Counted from the stretch's first letter, positions 16,701-24,978 are shown. The stretch is DNA of 64,000 nucleotides from ZC4RG29 sp035304385 (GCA_035304385.1 DATGQD010000026.1:24954-88953), one strand, 5' to 3'. Made by a program: numbers and translations. The notes: a model not told the origin generated them from the letters alone.

Positions 16701-17468
16701 ATGACACGGATTGTACGATATATCTTCATTGACATTTTGCGGACGCGGTTTACCATGCTGTATACCCTGTTCCTGCTGATCAGCACTATGGCCCTGTACC
16801 ATCTCGACAGCGACCCGGGCAAGGTGGTGCTCAGCCTTCTGAACGTGGTGTTGATGGTAGTGCCGCTGGTGAGCATCGTCTTTACGACCATCCATTTCTT
16901 CAACTCCTACGAATTCATTGAGTTGATGCTCGCCCAGCCGGTTGCCCGGAGGGTGGTGTTTCTGGGTGAATATATGGCGGTGGCGTGTTCGCTTTGCGCC
17001 GCATTTCTCGTAGGGCTGGGCGCGCCGATCCTGATCTTCGGGGGTGGGCCCGGCGCGTGGACGCTTCTGTTTTCCGGACTAATGCTCACGCTGGTGTTCG
17101 TGTCGCTTGCATTTCTTTCATCGGTGATGACCCGCGACAAAGCCAAAGCCATCGGCATAGCGTTGCTCTTCTGGTTTTACTTTTCCCTGATCTATGACGG
17201 CCTGCTGTTGTGGATCATTTATAGTTTTGCCGATTATCCGTTGGAAAAGGTGACATTGGCGCTTATCGCATTCAACCCGGTGGACCTGGCGAGAATTGTG
17301 ATGCTGTTACAACTCGACATTTCCGCGCTGATGGGGTATACCGGGGCGTTTTATAAGAACTTTTTCGGAAGCAACACCGGCATTTTCTTTTCCGCCGGAA
17401 TCCTGGTGATATGGGTGCTAACCCCGTTGTGGATCGCATTGCGAATTTTTATCCGAAAGGATTTGTAA
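16701..17468 (+). CDS. nosY: NosY ABC-transporter permease
   Basis: 255 residues with six hydrophobic segments, the membrane part of NosDFY. The ABC-2 type layout and position after nosF support the call; the SYEFIELMLAQPV segment resembles the coupling region of NosY permeases. It ends the nos operon; the haemoglobin gene starts 29 bp later and may be co-transcribed. Confidence 0.9.
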   Translation: MTRIVRYIFIDILRTRFTMLYTLFLLISTMALYHLDSDPGKVVLSLLNVVLMVVPLVSIVFTTIHFFNSYEFIELMLAQPVARRVVFLGEYMAVACSLCAAFLVGLGAPILIFGGGPGAWTLLFSGLMLTLVFVSLAFLSSVMTRDKAKAIGIALLFWFYFSLIYDGLLLWIIYSFADYPLEKVTLALIAFNPVDLARIVMLLQLDISALMGYTGAFYKNFFGSNTGIFFSAGILVIWVLTPLWIALRIFIRKDL

Positions 17469-17497
17469 GTATTGTAAGATTATTGTGTTTTCCGATT

Positions 17498-17863
17498 ATG
17501 GATGAAGTAAAGAACGATTTAGAGAGTAGGGCAGATATTGAACGGCTCGTGGACATGTTTTACGATAAGGTGCGCAAGGATGAACTGATTGGTCCCGTGT
17601 TTTCGCATGTCGACTGGCCGGCGCATCTCCCCACGATGTATAAGTTTTGGTCGTCGATGATGTTAGGGGAAATGAGTTACCGTGGAAACCCTTTTCAAAA
17701 GCATATCAACCTGGCCATTGAGACGCAGCATTTTGCACGATGGCTGGAACATTTTGAAGCTACCGTAGACGAGAATTTCAGCGGGCCCCGGGCTACCGAG
17801 ATCAAGCAACGCGCCCAGAGTATTGCGGGCATTTTTCAGCACAGGCTTGGGTTGATCGGATAA
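17498..17863 (+). CDS. Group III truncated haemoglobin
   Basis: 121 residues from ATG 17498; a longer frame from 17411 lies inside nosY and is not needed. The family block YRGNPFQKHINLAI followed by HFARWLEHF is that of group III truncated globins, with H69 the likely proximal haem ligand. These globins bind O2 or NO and often occur with nitrosative-stress genes. It is 29 bp after nosY, so it may be part of the nos transcript. NO detoxification is inferred. Confidence 0.87.
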   Translation: MDEVKNDLESRADIERLVDMFYDKVRKDELIGPVFSHVDWPAHLPTMYKFWSSMMLGEMSYRGNPFQKHINLAIETQHFARWLEHFEATVDENFSGPRATEIKQRAQSIAGIFQHRLGLIG

Positions 17864-17885
17864 GGGTATAAGATCAGTTTTCGTC

Positions 17886-17928
17886 TTGACGTTTGTCATG
17901 CTCCCGCCGCGGGGCGTAGCGTACCTTG
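17886..17928 (+). promoter_or_regulatory. osmC-like gene promoter: Crp/Fnr-type dyad plus weak -7 box
   Basis: Dyad TGAC-GTTT-GTCA at 17886-17897 (centre 17891.5). TACCTTGC at 17921-17928 is the -7 candidate, with the TA exactly 29.5 bp from the centre as at the other sites, although its last bases differ from TTTG. Predicted start about 17933, leader about 20 bases. Confidence 0.6.
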
Positions 17929-17953
17929 CAGAGGAAATCAAAAAGATACGACT

Positions 17954-18460
17954 ATGAGCCCGCATTATTATAGCGTCGACGTGACGTGGAATGAAAAGCG
18001 ACAAGGCATTATGTGTTCTCCCGAATTGTCTTCGGGACAATTAGAAGGAGAGGGCGGATGCATACAAGTCGCCACCCCGCCCCAGTTCCCGGGCGGGATC
18101 GCCGGAATCTGGTCGCCGGAGCACCTGTTTACGGCGTCCGCGGCGAGCTGCCTTATGACCACCTTCCTGGCCGTGGCGGAAAACTCGAACCTGGAGTTTT
18201 CGGCATTTACGTGTAAGGCGCGGGGGAAGCTGGATTTGCAGGATCGTCAGTACCGTATGACGGAGATCGTGCTGGAACCGCACATAACAATCTTGCGTGA
18301 AGAGGATCGCCGTAAGGCGGAGCGTGTGATCCGCAAGGCAGAGGCCAGTTGTTTAATTACCCATTCGGTCCGGTCGGATGTTATGGTTAATCCCGTGATT
18401 GTCGTCGACAGTATGCCAGCAGCAGTAAATGACGTGGAAGTCGAGGTCGTCGACGGTTGA
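17954..18460 (+). CDS. OsmC-family thiol peroxidase-like protein
   Basis: 168-residue cytoplasmic protein. The two redox cysteines of the family are in TASAASCLMTTFLA and AEASCLITHSV, and the preceding SPEHLF supplies the conserved Glu. OsmC/Ohr proteins reduce organic hydroperoxides with thiols; this member is nearer the YhfA/SACOL1771-type subgroup than Ohr. A Crp/Fnr-type dyad upstream places it in the same regulon as nosZ and the Fe-S repair genes, which would make it an oxidative or nitrosative damage enzyme. Confidence 0.83.
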   Translation: MSPHYYSVDVTWNEKRQGIMCSPELSSGQLEGEGGCIQVATPPQFPGGIAGIWSPEHLFTASAASCLMTTFLAVAENSNLEFSAFTCKARGKLDLQDRQYRMTEIVLEPHITILREEDRRKAERVIRKAEASCLITHSVRSDVMVNPVIVVDSMPAAVNDVEVEVVDG

Positions 18461-18530
18461 GTGTGACATCGTCGAATAACCATGTCGTCCGTCCGGGGCG
18501 CTGGTTTTGCCGAGCGTATTCATGTTATCT

Positions 18531-19009
18531 ACAAACATTGCGTCCCTACGGGACGCAGGTGCCACGATCAAGTGTTGATAAAATCGTCAACGAATACCAT
18601 CGATTAAAATCCCCACCCACCGTGAAGATTTGGCGGTAATACCTCCGTTCACCCCAACGGTGTTAGCACCAAATCAAAAATCATCCGGCCCCACACAAAC
18701 ATTGCGTCCCTACGGGACGCCGTACCCCCACCAACACGGTTTTCTACAAACATTGCGTCCCTACGGGACGCAGGTCCTCCGATTACCAGATCGGTACCAT
18801 TCATGAACGTATACCATCGATTCTGATTCTCACCCACCGTGAAGGTCAGCGGTGATATTTCGGTTTCACCCCCAAACGTTGTTAGTACCAAATCAAAAAT
18901 CAAAAATCGATAATCACTAATCGAAAATCATCCGGTCCCAGAGGGACCAAATGTTTGTAGCAGCATCGGTCAAAAGTGAAAACGCGTCCCGTAGGGACGC
19001 AATGTTTGA
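18531..19009. repeat. Cluster of five REP-like palindromes
   Basis: In the 628-bp gap after the OsmC gene there are three near-identical copies of a 26-bp unit, ACAAACATT followed by the palindrome GCGTCCC-TAC-GGGACGC, at 18531-18556, 18695-18720 and 18746-18771. Two inverted copies are at 18934-18959 (diverged stem GGTCCC-AGA-GGGACC) and 18984-19009. This head/palindrome design is that of REP elements mobilised by RAYT-type transposases; none is encoded in the window. Confidence 0.85.
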
Positions 19010-19087
19010 CAGGACATGGGTACCTTCGTTTCACCCCAAACGATGTTAGCACCAAATCAAAAATCGCCAATCACCAATCAAAAATCA
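18591..19087. repeat. Degenerate ~100-bp spacer repeat between the REP palindromes
   Basis: Two longer related units alternate with the palindromes: 18591-18687 and 18808-18910, both with TACCATCGATT, CACCCACCGTGAAG and a TTAG(C/T)ACCAAATCAAAAATC tail. A third partial unit is at 19021-19087. The AT-rich tail is further duplicated as short AATCAAAAATC runs. No coding capacity is credible here. Confidence 0.7.
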
Positions 19088-19088
19088 T

Positions 19089-20021
19089 TTATCCTACGCG
19101 TTCTTTTTCCAACCCTATGGCTTTCGGGAAGAGGATGTTGTTTTCCAGGTGCACATGGGTATGAAGATCTTCTTCAAAGTCCTTGAGCATTTGGTACAAC
19201 ATGCTGTACGATACGCAGGCGTCGGCGGGAGGGGTGTAATCGCTGCTCAGTGAGCGAATTTCCTCCAGGATGCTTCCGGCTTCGTCGTGTTCATCTTCCA
19301 TCATCGCGATGGGGGTTTCCACCGTACTGAACTGTGTTGACGTTTCGCCCAGCACAAGTTGCTTGATGTAGGGGAACAACACCTTTTCTTCCTTTGCGAG
19401 GTGGCTCAGCAGCTCATAGTCGAGTTCCTGGACGAGTTCGCTTATGCGTTTCAATTCCGGGTGGCTCGCTCCGTGCGCATTCAACACTTTTGCCATAAGT
19501 TCGCCCAGTTCAGGCAATGCCTTTTTCACGTACGCGTGATGCGTGTTTACGATGTAGTCGGAGAGGAATGCTGGCGACCACTCCTGGAAGGGCAGCGGTG
19601 CAGGCCCGGTTGTCGCGTTAAGCTCCTTTTCAATTTCGACCGGGTTCAGTCCTTTCGACTCGCACACTTCCCTTAGCGTTCTTTTACCGCCGCAGCAGAA
19701 GTCGATACCATATTTCTTAAACACTTGCGCCTTGCGGAGGTCGCTTGCCGCGATTTCGCCGACGGTCTTTCCGCCTTCAGACGATTCGTCGAGCCGGGTA
19801 ATCTTGATTCTCCACCATTCAGGCCCTTCTTCCAGGTATTCCCATCCGACGACGTTGCCGAGTTCACCGATCATTTGATAATATAGCGGCTTCGGGTCAT
19901 GGTCGTTTCGCAGAATAAAAGACTGACCTGGTTCCAGGCGTTCGAAGAACTGGAAGATGACGGGATGTTTTACCCGCGGTTCCAGGAGCGTTGCATCGAG
20001 AATTTGAGTTTCGGTTTTCAT
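19089..20021 (-). CDS. DUF2249-RIC fusion: iron-sulfur cluster repair di-iron protein
   Basis: 310 residues from ATG 20021 (MKTETQ). Residues ~15-70 are a DUF2249 domain (HPVIFQFFERLEPGQSF). Then comes the ScdA N-terminal motif (VFKKYGIDFCCGGKRTL) and a hemerythrin-like domain with HHAY, HLAKEE, EDEHDEAG and HVHLENN, giving the His/Glu ligands of a di-iron site. RIC/ScdA/YtfE proteins repair Fe-S centres damaged by NO or peroxide. ATG 20021 suits the promoter at 20052-20059; an upstream ATG at 20063 would be upstream of the -7 box and is rejected. Confidence 0.9.
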   Translation of the reverse strand: MKTETQILDATLLEPRVKHPVIFQFFERLEPGQSFILRNDHDPKPLYYQMIGELGNVVGWEYLEEGPEWWRIKITRLDESSEGGKTVGEIAASDLRKAQVFKKYGIDFCCGGKRTLREVCESKGLNPVEIEKELNATTGPAPLPFQEWSPAFLSDYIVNTHHAYVKKALPELGELMAKVLNAHGASHPELKRISELVQELDYELLSHLAKEEKVLFPYIKQLVLGETSTQFSTVETPIAMMEDEHDEAGSILEEIRSLSSDYTPPADACVSYSMLYQMLKDFEEDLHTHVHLENNILFPKAIGLEKERVG

Positions 20022-20051
20022 TTTTTCGTGTATTAGTCCCACTTCCGAAAC

Positions 20052-20096
20052 CAAAACTAGCATACACTGCAGCAGAGGTTTATGACCCGGATCATA
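20052..20096 (-). promoter_or_regulatory. Promoter of the DUF2249-RIC gene: perfect dyad plus perfect -7 box
   Basis: TATGAC-CCGG-ATCATA at 20081-20096 (centre 20088.5) and a minus-strand -7 box TAGTTTTG at 20059-20052. Centre to -7 distance is 29.5 bp, giving a -41.5 class II position for a start at about 20047. This is one of the two clearest examples of the motif. Confidence 0.8.
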
Positions 20097-20138
20097 CTAA
20101 CGCAGGTTCTTCGCGGATGCGCCGTAATTCGTGACGTG

Positions 20139-20792
20139 TTAGTATTTGATCTTGCGCCCTTCCAGCATGAGTTTGCCTTCTTTTTCCATCTTCTTGATGG
20201 TACGGATGACGGTTTCAACCCGAAGGCCGGTCATATCTGCCAGCTGCTGGCGTGTGAAGGGTACAATAACCTGTTCGCGGGAGGGATGCTTTGCGATCTT
20301 GGACTTGAAATAGCGGATAATGGTAAGGAGCCGGTGTTCCGGATCGTACGAAGAAACTTCCGTGAGGATCATCGACTTGTATTGAAGCCGGCGACACAAT
20401 ACCTGATCGAGCTTCATGTGGATGTCGAAGTTGTCGCGTAACAACTGCACGAAATCCGATTTCGACATGCGCCAGATCTTGCCTGCCTCAAGGGTTATGG
20501 CGCTGCTGGGATAGGGAAAATCGCCCAGCAGGGGCGGTTCTCCAAAGCTTTCGCCGGGAGCAAATATGCCCTGGGTGAATTCCTGTCCTTCCGGGTTGAG
20601 GACGTACATCTTCACTTTTCCCTCTTCAACCTGAAAATAATCCACCGCCCTGCGCCCCTCCTCGAACAGAATCTGATCCTTGTCAACTTTAACAAGGCGG
20701 GCATTGTACGTTTGCAGGAGCGTGGCTGGTATCACCCGTTTTCGTTTTTCCGGAAAGATAGGAAAATATTGTATTACGGGTGAGTAACGCAT
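20139..20792 (-). CDS. Crp/Fnr-family transcription regulator
   Basis: 217 residues: N-terminal cyclic-nucleotide-type beta-barrel, dimer helix near 120-145, C-terminal winged helix. The recognition helix reads LRVETVIRTIKKM, with E and R in the spacing used by FNR and CRP to read TGA/TCA half-sites. There is no N-terminal cysteine cluster and only one Cys (VLCRRL), so it is not a 4Fe-4S FNR; a DNR/NnrR-like or other sensor type is more likely. It is the last gene of the RIC-nrdJ-crp unit, 15 bp after nrdJ, and that unit has the dyad upstream, so positive autoregulation is likely. Confidence 0.88.
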   Translation of the reverse strand: MRYSPVIQYFPIFPEKRKRVIPATLLQTYNARLVKVDKDQILFEEGRRAVDYFQVEEGKVKMYVLNPEGQEFTQGIFAPGESFGEPPLLGDFPYPSSAITLEAGKIWRMSKSDFVQLLRDNFDIHMKLDQVLCRRLQYKSMILTEVSSYDPEHRLLTIIRYFKSKIAKHPSREQVIVPFTRQQLADMTGLRVETVIRTIKKMEKEGKLMLEGRKIKY

Positions 20793-20807
20793 GGCCAGTC
20801 GCTCGAA

Positions 20808-22658
20808 TCATACAATCGTGCAGCTTCCTCCCGCGCACGCCGCCTCAGCTGTGTGCTCGGTTTCGTCGTCGCTTTCGAACACCTGAGTGAGATCGATCGC
20901 TCTCAGGCTTTGCTCGAGTTCCTTGAACTGCGCTTCGGTGATGTCTTCGAAGGGCGCCTGGTTGTAGTTTCCATTGTCGAAGGGCAATACGCTCAAGCCG
21001 TTGTAGGAGGCCTTGTTTTCCCACATCCAATCGCCTACGCGTTTCCAGTCGCCCTTATGTATCGACACAGTGGCGGAGACGTTATTGGCGTTGCTGCCGC
21101 GACGGAAGCCGTTGCGAACCCAATTCAGGTTGAAATGCCTGATACGCTCCAGAAGATCCATTACATCCTCGTTGCGCAGAATGCTTCCTTCCGGCGCCTT
21201 TTGTGGAATGCGAATAATGGCCTGCCGGCTGTTCAAAAGATCGTCCTCCAGTAGTTCGGGATGGTTTATGCTCAGATAGGTGTACAGCGCCTCGTTCTTG
21301 CCTATGCGGATACGCCGGAGATAGTAGTCATTATGCCACGCGTGGATTCCGGACGAAGTGCCGAGGACGAGTGACGTCGTGCCCGACGGTTTGATGGTTG
21401 TACAGCGCGCTGCAAACTGAATTCCGATCAAGGCTGACGCCCGCAGGTTCATCTGCTTGACGACGTCGGCGGCCTCCCGCAGGTCAAATGCCATAATCCT
21501 GCCGCTGGCTATGCCGGTCATACCCACGCCGATTAGTGCATCATGCTCGGTGGTCGTTTTCCACTCTTCTCTCAGGTAGTGGAAGTTTGTGAACCCCGCC
21601 TGCAGCGTTCCGAAGAACGAGGCCGCCCTGCACCGGTTGTTGAGGTCTTCCTGTGTTTCGATGTCGGACACGTTTACCTCGCACAGGTTGCAGAATTGAA
21701 AAGGACGTAGTGCGATCTCACAGCAAGGGTTGGTACCCCAGTCCGGATCATTGGTAAAATAGAATCCCGGCTCACCCGATCCTGATGCTTCGATCTTCCT
21801 CCATAGCCTGTCGAATTCTTCCCGTGTTGTATCCTCGCGGTGCAACACCGCCGAGTTGTTAGCGCGTCCGCGTTGTTCGTTAAGCTCCCACCACTTACCA
21901 AACTTGCACGTCAGCATTTCTTCATCGTCAGCCGAGAAGAGCGAGATCATAGCGGAGCGACGGATACCGCCTGCGAGCACGGCATTAGCGAGGTGACACA
22001 TGATGTCATGGCATTCCAGCGGTGTGAGTCGTTCGCCATTCTTCTTCCGATCGAGTATCGCCTGAATATGAGCTATACAGATCTTCAGCGGCTCGGGTCC
22101 CGGCGCTTTTCCGCCTGCCGTGACGAGGCGGACGCCCTTTGGACGTATGTCTGAGAAGTCGAAATCGGGCATGTAGTTACTCTTGCCGAAATACGCCTTC
22201 ATGAGCACCTTGATGGCATCTGCCCACCCTTCGAGGCTGTCGCCCACCAGAAACCGCCGGCTCTTTTCCGCTTTACGTATGGGCGGAAGTTTTTCAACGT
22301 GGTGGTATTGTACAGAATACCCTACGCCGGTGCCGCCCAGCAACAGGAACAGGGTTTCGGGAAAGGCACGGATGTCGTCAACAGGTAAGTAAGCGCAGTT
22401 GTAGATGCGGCTGTTGTTGCGTGCGATGGCCGGGCCGGCAAACTGCATGGCCCGCATCGACGGCAGCACCTTGCGGTCGCGTACATATTGCATCCAGTGA
22501 TCGATCTTCTGTTCCAGCGCAGGGTACTTTTCGGTCATCATATCCTGGTACCGCTGGCAGATCTCGTCCCACGTTTCCCGGCGTTGGAGATCGGGAAGGT
22601 AGCGGGCGTATTTCATGTGTACTACAATGTCACTGAGGATGTGCTGATTCAGTTCCAC
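20808..22658 (-). CDS. nrdJ: Adenosylcobalamin-dependent ribonucleoside-triphosphate reductase (class II)
   Basis: 616-residue monomeric B12-dependent reductase of the Lactobacillus RTPR type, making deoxynucleotides with or without oxygen. Recognisable: LLLGGTGVGYSV, the active-site NPCCEIALRPFQFCNLCEVN with the thiyl cysteine region, KPSGTTSLVLGTSSGIH, and a C-terminal redox tail CAGGSC. No cobalamin riboswitch is visible upstream; it starts 18 bp after a RIC gene and precedes the crp gene. Its place in an NO/anaerobiosis operon fits replacement of an oxygen-dependent or NO-sensitive class I enzyme. Confidence 0.93.
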   Translation of the reverse strand: MELNQHILSDIVVHMKYARYLPDLQRRETWDEICQRYQDMMTEKYPALEQKIDHWMQYVRDRKVLPSMRAMQFAGPAIARNNSRIYNCAYLPVDDIRAFPETLFLLLGGTGVGYSVQYHHVEKLPPIRKAEKSRRFLVGDSLEGWADAIKVLMKAYFGKSNYMPDFDFSDIRPKGVRLVTAGGKAPGPEPLKICIAHIQAILDRKKNGERLTPLECHDIMCHLANAVLAGGIRRSAMISLFSADDEEMLTCKFGKWWELNEQRGRANNSAVLHREDTTREEFDRLWRKIEASGSGEPGFYFTNDPDWGTNPCCEIALRPFQFCNLCEVNVSDIETQEDLNNRCRAASFFGTLQAGFTNFHYLREEWKTTTEHDALIGVGMTGIASGRIMAFDLREAADVVKQMNLRASALIGIQFAARCTTIKPSGTTSLVLGTSSGIHAWHNDYYLRRIRIGKNEALYTYLSINHPELLEDDLLNSRQAIIRIPQKAPEGSILRNEDVMDLLERIRHFNLNWVRNGFRRGSNANNVSATVSIHKGDWKRVGDWMWENKASYNGLSVLPFDNGNYNQAPFEDITEAQFKELEQSLRAIDLTQVFESDDETEHTAEAACAGGSCTIV

Positions 22659-22676
22659 GTTGCTCTCGGGTTTAAT

Positions 22677-23399
22677 TCAAAAAAGTTTTCTAATGCTTGG
22701 AAACAATATGTTGTTTTCGATGTGTATGTGCTGGACCAGGTCGTAGTCGAACTCCCGCAACAGCTTGTAGCCGAGCCGGAAGGTAGGACACGCGTGGTCT
22801 GGGGGCGTGTAGTTTACCGACATGGTCCGCAACGATCGCACCAGTTCGCCTGCTGCACGGTGTTCCCGCTCGAGCGATTCCATCATGGTTTGGAGCGCTG
22901 CGGCTTCCTCCGGCGAATCGTGGTACGCACGCTTTGAAAAACCCCTGACTGCAGGAAAAAATTCCTCTTCCTCGCGCCGAAGATGGTCGGTGAGATCGTC
23001 TACCAGGTCTTCGAAATCGTCGCGGATGGCCAGCACAGTGATATTGCTTTCTCCGTGCACAGAGCAGATCGTATCCAACAGGGCCTTTATCTCGGGGATA
23101 TTTTTGCGGATGTGAGGATGGTAATGTTGCTGGATGAAATCCAGAAGCTGGACGGGAGCCCACGACGAAAAATTTACGGTTGCTCGTTGGCTGGCTGTCC
23201 GGCCGACGATTTCGTCCCAGACGTTTTCCGCAATGACATTGCGTTGCGCGCATGCCTCGGTGAAGAGGATGTTGCCATTACAGCAATAGTCGAGGTTATA
23301 CCGGTCAAGTATCTCGACAGCATGCGGATACTGCAGGGCTACGTCCGCCACGGACGCCTCCAGCAGGGTCAGAGGCTCTTGTTGCGATTTCATGGTCAT
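22677..23399 (-). CDS. RIC/ScdA iron-sulfur cluster repair di-iron protein
   Basis: About 240 residues. ScdA N-terminal region ILDRYNLDYCCNGN near residue 35, then a hemerythrin-like domain with QQHYHPHIR, DHLRREEEEF, EREHRAAG and HIHIENN. It is a second, canonical-length RIC beside the DUF2249-fused one. Start: ATG 23399 or 23393, because the predicted transcription start is near 23409 and the ATG at 23417 would overlap the promoter. First gene of a unit with nrdJ and crp. Confidence 0.9.
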   Translation of the reverse strand: MTMKSQQEPLTLLEASVADVALQYPHAVEILDRYNLDYCCNGNILFTEACAQRNVIAENVWDEIVGRTASQRATVNFSSWAPVQLLDFIQQHYHPHIRKNIPEIKALLDTICSVHGESNITVLAIRDDFEDLVDDLTDHLRREEEEFFPAVRGFSKRAYHDSPEEAAALQTMMESLEREHRAAGELVRSLRTMSVNYTPPDHACPTFRLGYKLLREFDYDLVQHIHIENNILFPSIRKLF

Positions 23400-23414
23400 G
23401 GGTGTTTGCCTGGT

Positions 23415-23457
23415 CAAATCTAATAACCACGTACGCGTTCGCTTATGATTTCGGTCA
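23415..23457 (-). promoter_or_regulatory. RIC-nrdJ-crp promoter: dyad plus perfect -7 box
   Basis: TATGAT-TTCG-GTCATA, core TGAT-TTCG-GTCA at 23446-23457 (centre 23451.5), with minus-strand -7 box TAGATTTG at 23422-23415. The spacing is again 29.5 bp. Transcription is predicted to start near 23409, leaving a leader of 10-16 bases. Confidence 0.8.
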
Positions 23458-23466
23458 TACGAACCC

Positions 23467-24297
23467 TTACGCCAGTGTCGTCTTGTTGAAGGTCAGCAGT
23501 GGTACGCTTCCGTGGAAAGCAAGTCGCCGTGTCACACTACGCCCGAGAAGTTTTTCGTAGAAGTCGAGGTGATGTGTAAACATGGCAAGCATATCGGCGC
23601 CGTTTTGCGTCACGAATTGGTCGACACCGGTCGCGACATCGTCATGGTGAACGACTTCGAACGAGATTTTATCGTAGCCGGTGAGATTCTTCAAGTCGGC
23701 TTCAATCGCCTTCGTGTCGCGGTCGTCCTTGCGATGGCGCGGAAGTACGTGCAGCAGGTGCACATGGGCGTCGAACAGGCGTGCGAATGCCACCACTGTG
23801 CGTGTCTCGTCGCGATAGCTAAAAAGGTCAGTGGCGTATACGATGTGCTTCGGATCTTTGTAGGACACCCCTTCGGGAATGATCATCACAGGGACCGTGC
23901 TGTTGTTCATGACCGTAACGGCGTTGCTTCCAATGAGGAGCCTTCTCAGCCCGGATGCGCCCCGGCTTCCCATTACCACCAGGTCGGCCTTGACGCGGTT
24001 GACGAGCACCTCAACCTGCTCGTCGATCGGAAAGCCCGTTGTCGTTTCAAACGAAATGTCAAGGGGTTCAGGTGTCTTCTCGCGAACTTCCGCGATCAGC
24101 TTTGTGGCCTCCTCCTGTACGGAGGTAAGCAGTTCCTGTTCCAGTCGTTTCGAGCGAAGAACGGTTTCGGTGCTTGGATTCACGTTCACTACCGCGGCAA
24201 TGACGAGGTTAGCCTGAAGGGGCCGGGCAAGGCCGGCAGCATAGAACACCGCTATCCTGGACAGCGGTGAGAAGTCGGTAGGAACAAGTATAGTCAT
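23467..24297 (-). CDS. Tandem-domain universal stress protein
   Basis: 276 residues with two UspA-like folds, typical for tandem Usps. The first domain ends with VMGSRGASGLRRLLIGSNA, fitting the G-2x-G-9x-G(S/N) ATP-binding pattern; the second is more divergent (MFTHHLDFYEKLLGRSV). Cytoplasmic stress protein. It lies 9 bp after the phosphoribosyltransferase-like gene and shares its promoter with a Crp/Fnr-type dyad. Usps are common members of anaerobic or hypoxic regulons. Confidence 0.87.
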   Translation of the reverse strand: MTILVPTDFSPLSRIAVFYAAGLARPLQANLVIAAVVNVNPSTETVLRSKRLEQELLTSVQEEATKLIAEVREKTPEPLDISFETTTGFPIDEQVEVLVNRVKADLVVMGSRGASGLRRLLIGSNAVTVMNNSTVPVMIIPEGVSYKDPKHIVYATDLFSYRDETRTVVAFARLFDAHVHLLHVLPRHRKDDRDTKAIEADLKNLTGYDKISFEVVHHDDVATGVDQFVTQNGADMLAMFTHHLDFYEKLLGRSVTRRLAFHGSVPLLTFNKTTLA

Positions 24298-24306
24298 AGA
24301 GTGGAA

Positions 24307-24972
24307 TTAGGCGTAGTTATGTGATGGCCGGATTTGAATGTCACGGCGAGGCGCTTGCCCTCGGCGGCCCTCTTTCTCAGGTCCGAAGTAATATTGTGGA
24401 AGGCTGACTTCGTCGTCTTCCACCAGGTAGATCACCTCATCGGCAAGTTCGCGTAGCTCGGGCACGGCATGTGGCGAAACCACAGCTGTGGCGATGACAA
24501 TGCGTGCGGGCAGTTCCTCACGGATGTGGTCGAGGCACGCGTGAATCCGGTCGGCTGTCTTCAGCCAGTCGCTGACCACGATGAGGGTTTTTCCCCGGTA
24601 GCTTTCAGTTGCGCCGGCGTTGCTTCCCTCTTTCATGTCGCGTTGTATCTTGGCGCGGAGGCGTGCTATTGCGTGCTGAATGTATTCCTGGGGAATGTCG
24701 CGCCCCGCGTCATGCAGGACGACGTTTCTGAGGCATACGGATCCGATACTCAGATTGCGGTTGGCCGGGTGTCGTATTTCCAGGCAGGGCATGGGGCGGG
24801 AGCGGAGCCCGAGGGTAGCGGCCACTTGCTTGCCCATGTATACGTTGGGCGGAACAGTGAGAACGAGCGCGTCGGTGTTGCGGTAGCCGTCGAGTTTCGC
24901 GGCCAGCATCATGGCGGCCTCGTCGCGATTTGCGAAGGGCGCTATTCTATCCGGTTGTGGTAGTGGTCTCAT
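24307..24972 (-). CDS. Phosphoribosyltransferase-like protein with altered PRPP loop
   Basis: About 221 residues from ATG 24972 (MRPLPQPDR); ATG 24990 is upstream of the predicted transcription start and within the -7 box region. The fold outline resembles type I phosphoribosyltransferases found beside stress genes. At the PRPP loop, usually VDDGxATGxT, it reads LIVVSDWLKTADRI, so one acidic residue and the TG turn are missing. Catalysis is therefore doubtful; a regulatory or binding role is possible. It is the first gene of a two-gene unit with usp. Confidence 0.65.
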   Translation of the reverse strand: MRPLPQPDRIAPFANRDEAAMMLAAKLDGYRNTDALVLTVPPNVYMGKQVAATLGLRSRPMPCLEIRHPANRNLSIGSVCLRNVVLHDAGRDIPQEYIQHAIARLRAKIQRDMKEGSNAGATESYRGKTLIVVSDWLKTADRIHACLDHIREELPARIVIATAVVSPHAVPELRELADEVIYLVEDDEVSLPQYYFGPEKEGRRGQAPRRDIQIRPSHNYA

Positions 24973-24978
24973 CTTACC

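Noticed and set aside
17411..17497. N-terminal extension of the truncated haemoglobin
   Set aside because: It overlaps nosY in another frame, and the globin fold begins after ATG 17498.
18649..18903. Minus-strand open frame with repeated ASRRDAMFV
   Set aside because: It runs through the REP-like palindromes; the repeated peptide comes from the repeats, not from a gene.
18531..19009. Possible CRISPR array
   Set aside because: Copies are in both orientations, unequally spaced and with related spacers; no cas gene is nearby.
20041..20063. Upstream ATG at 20063 for the DUF2249-RIC protein
   Set aside because: It would place the start upstream of the -7 box and the predicted transcription start.
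22621..22690. Cobalamin riboswitch before nrdJ
   Set aside because: Only 18 bp separate nrdJ from the upstream RIC gene; there is no room or B12-box pattern.
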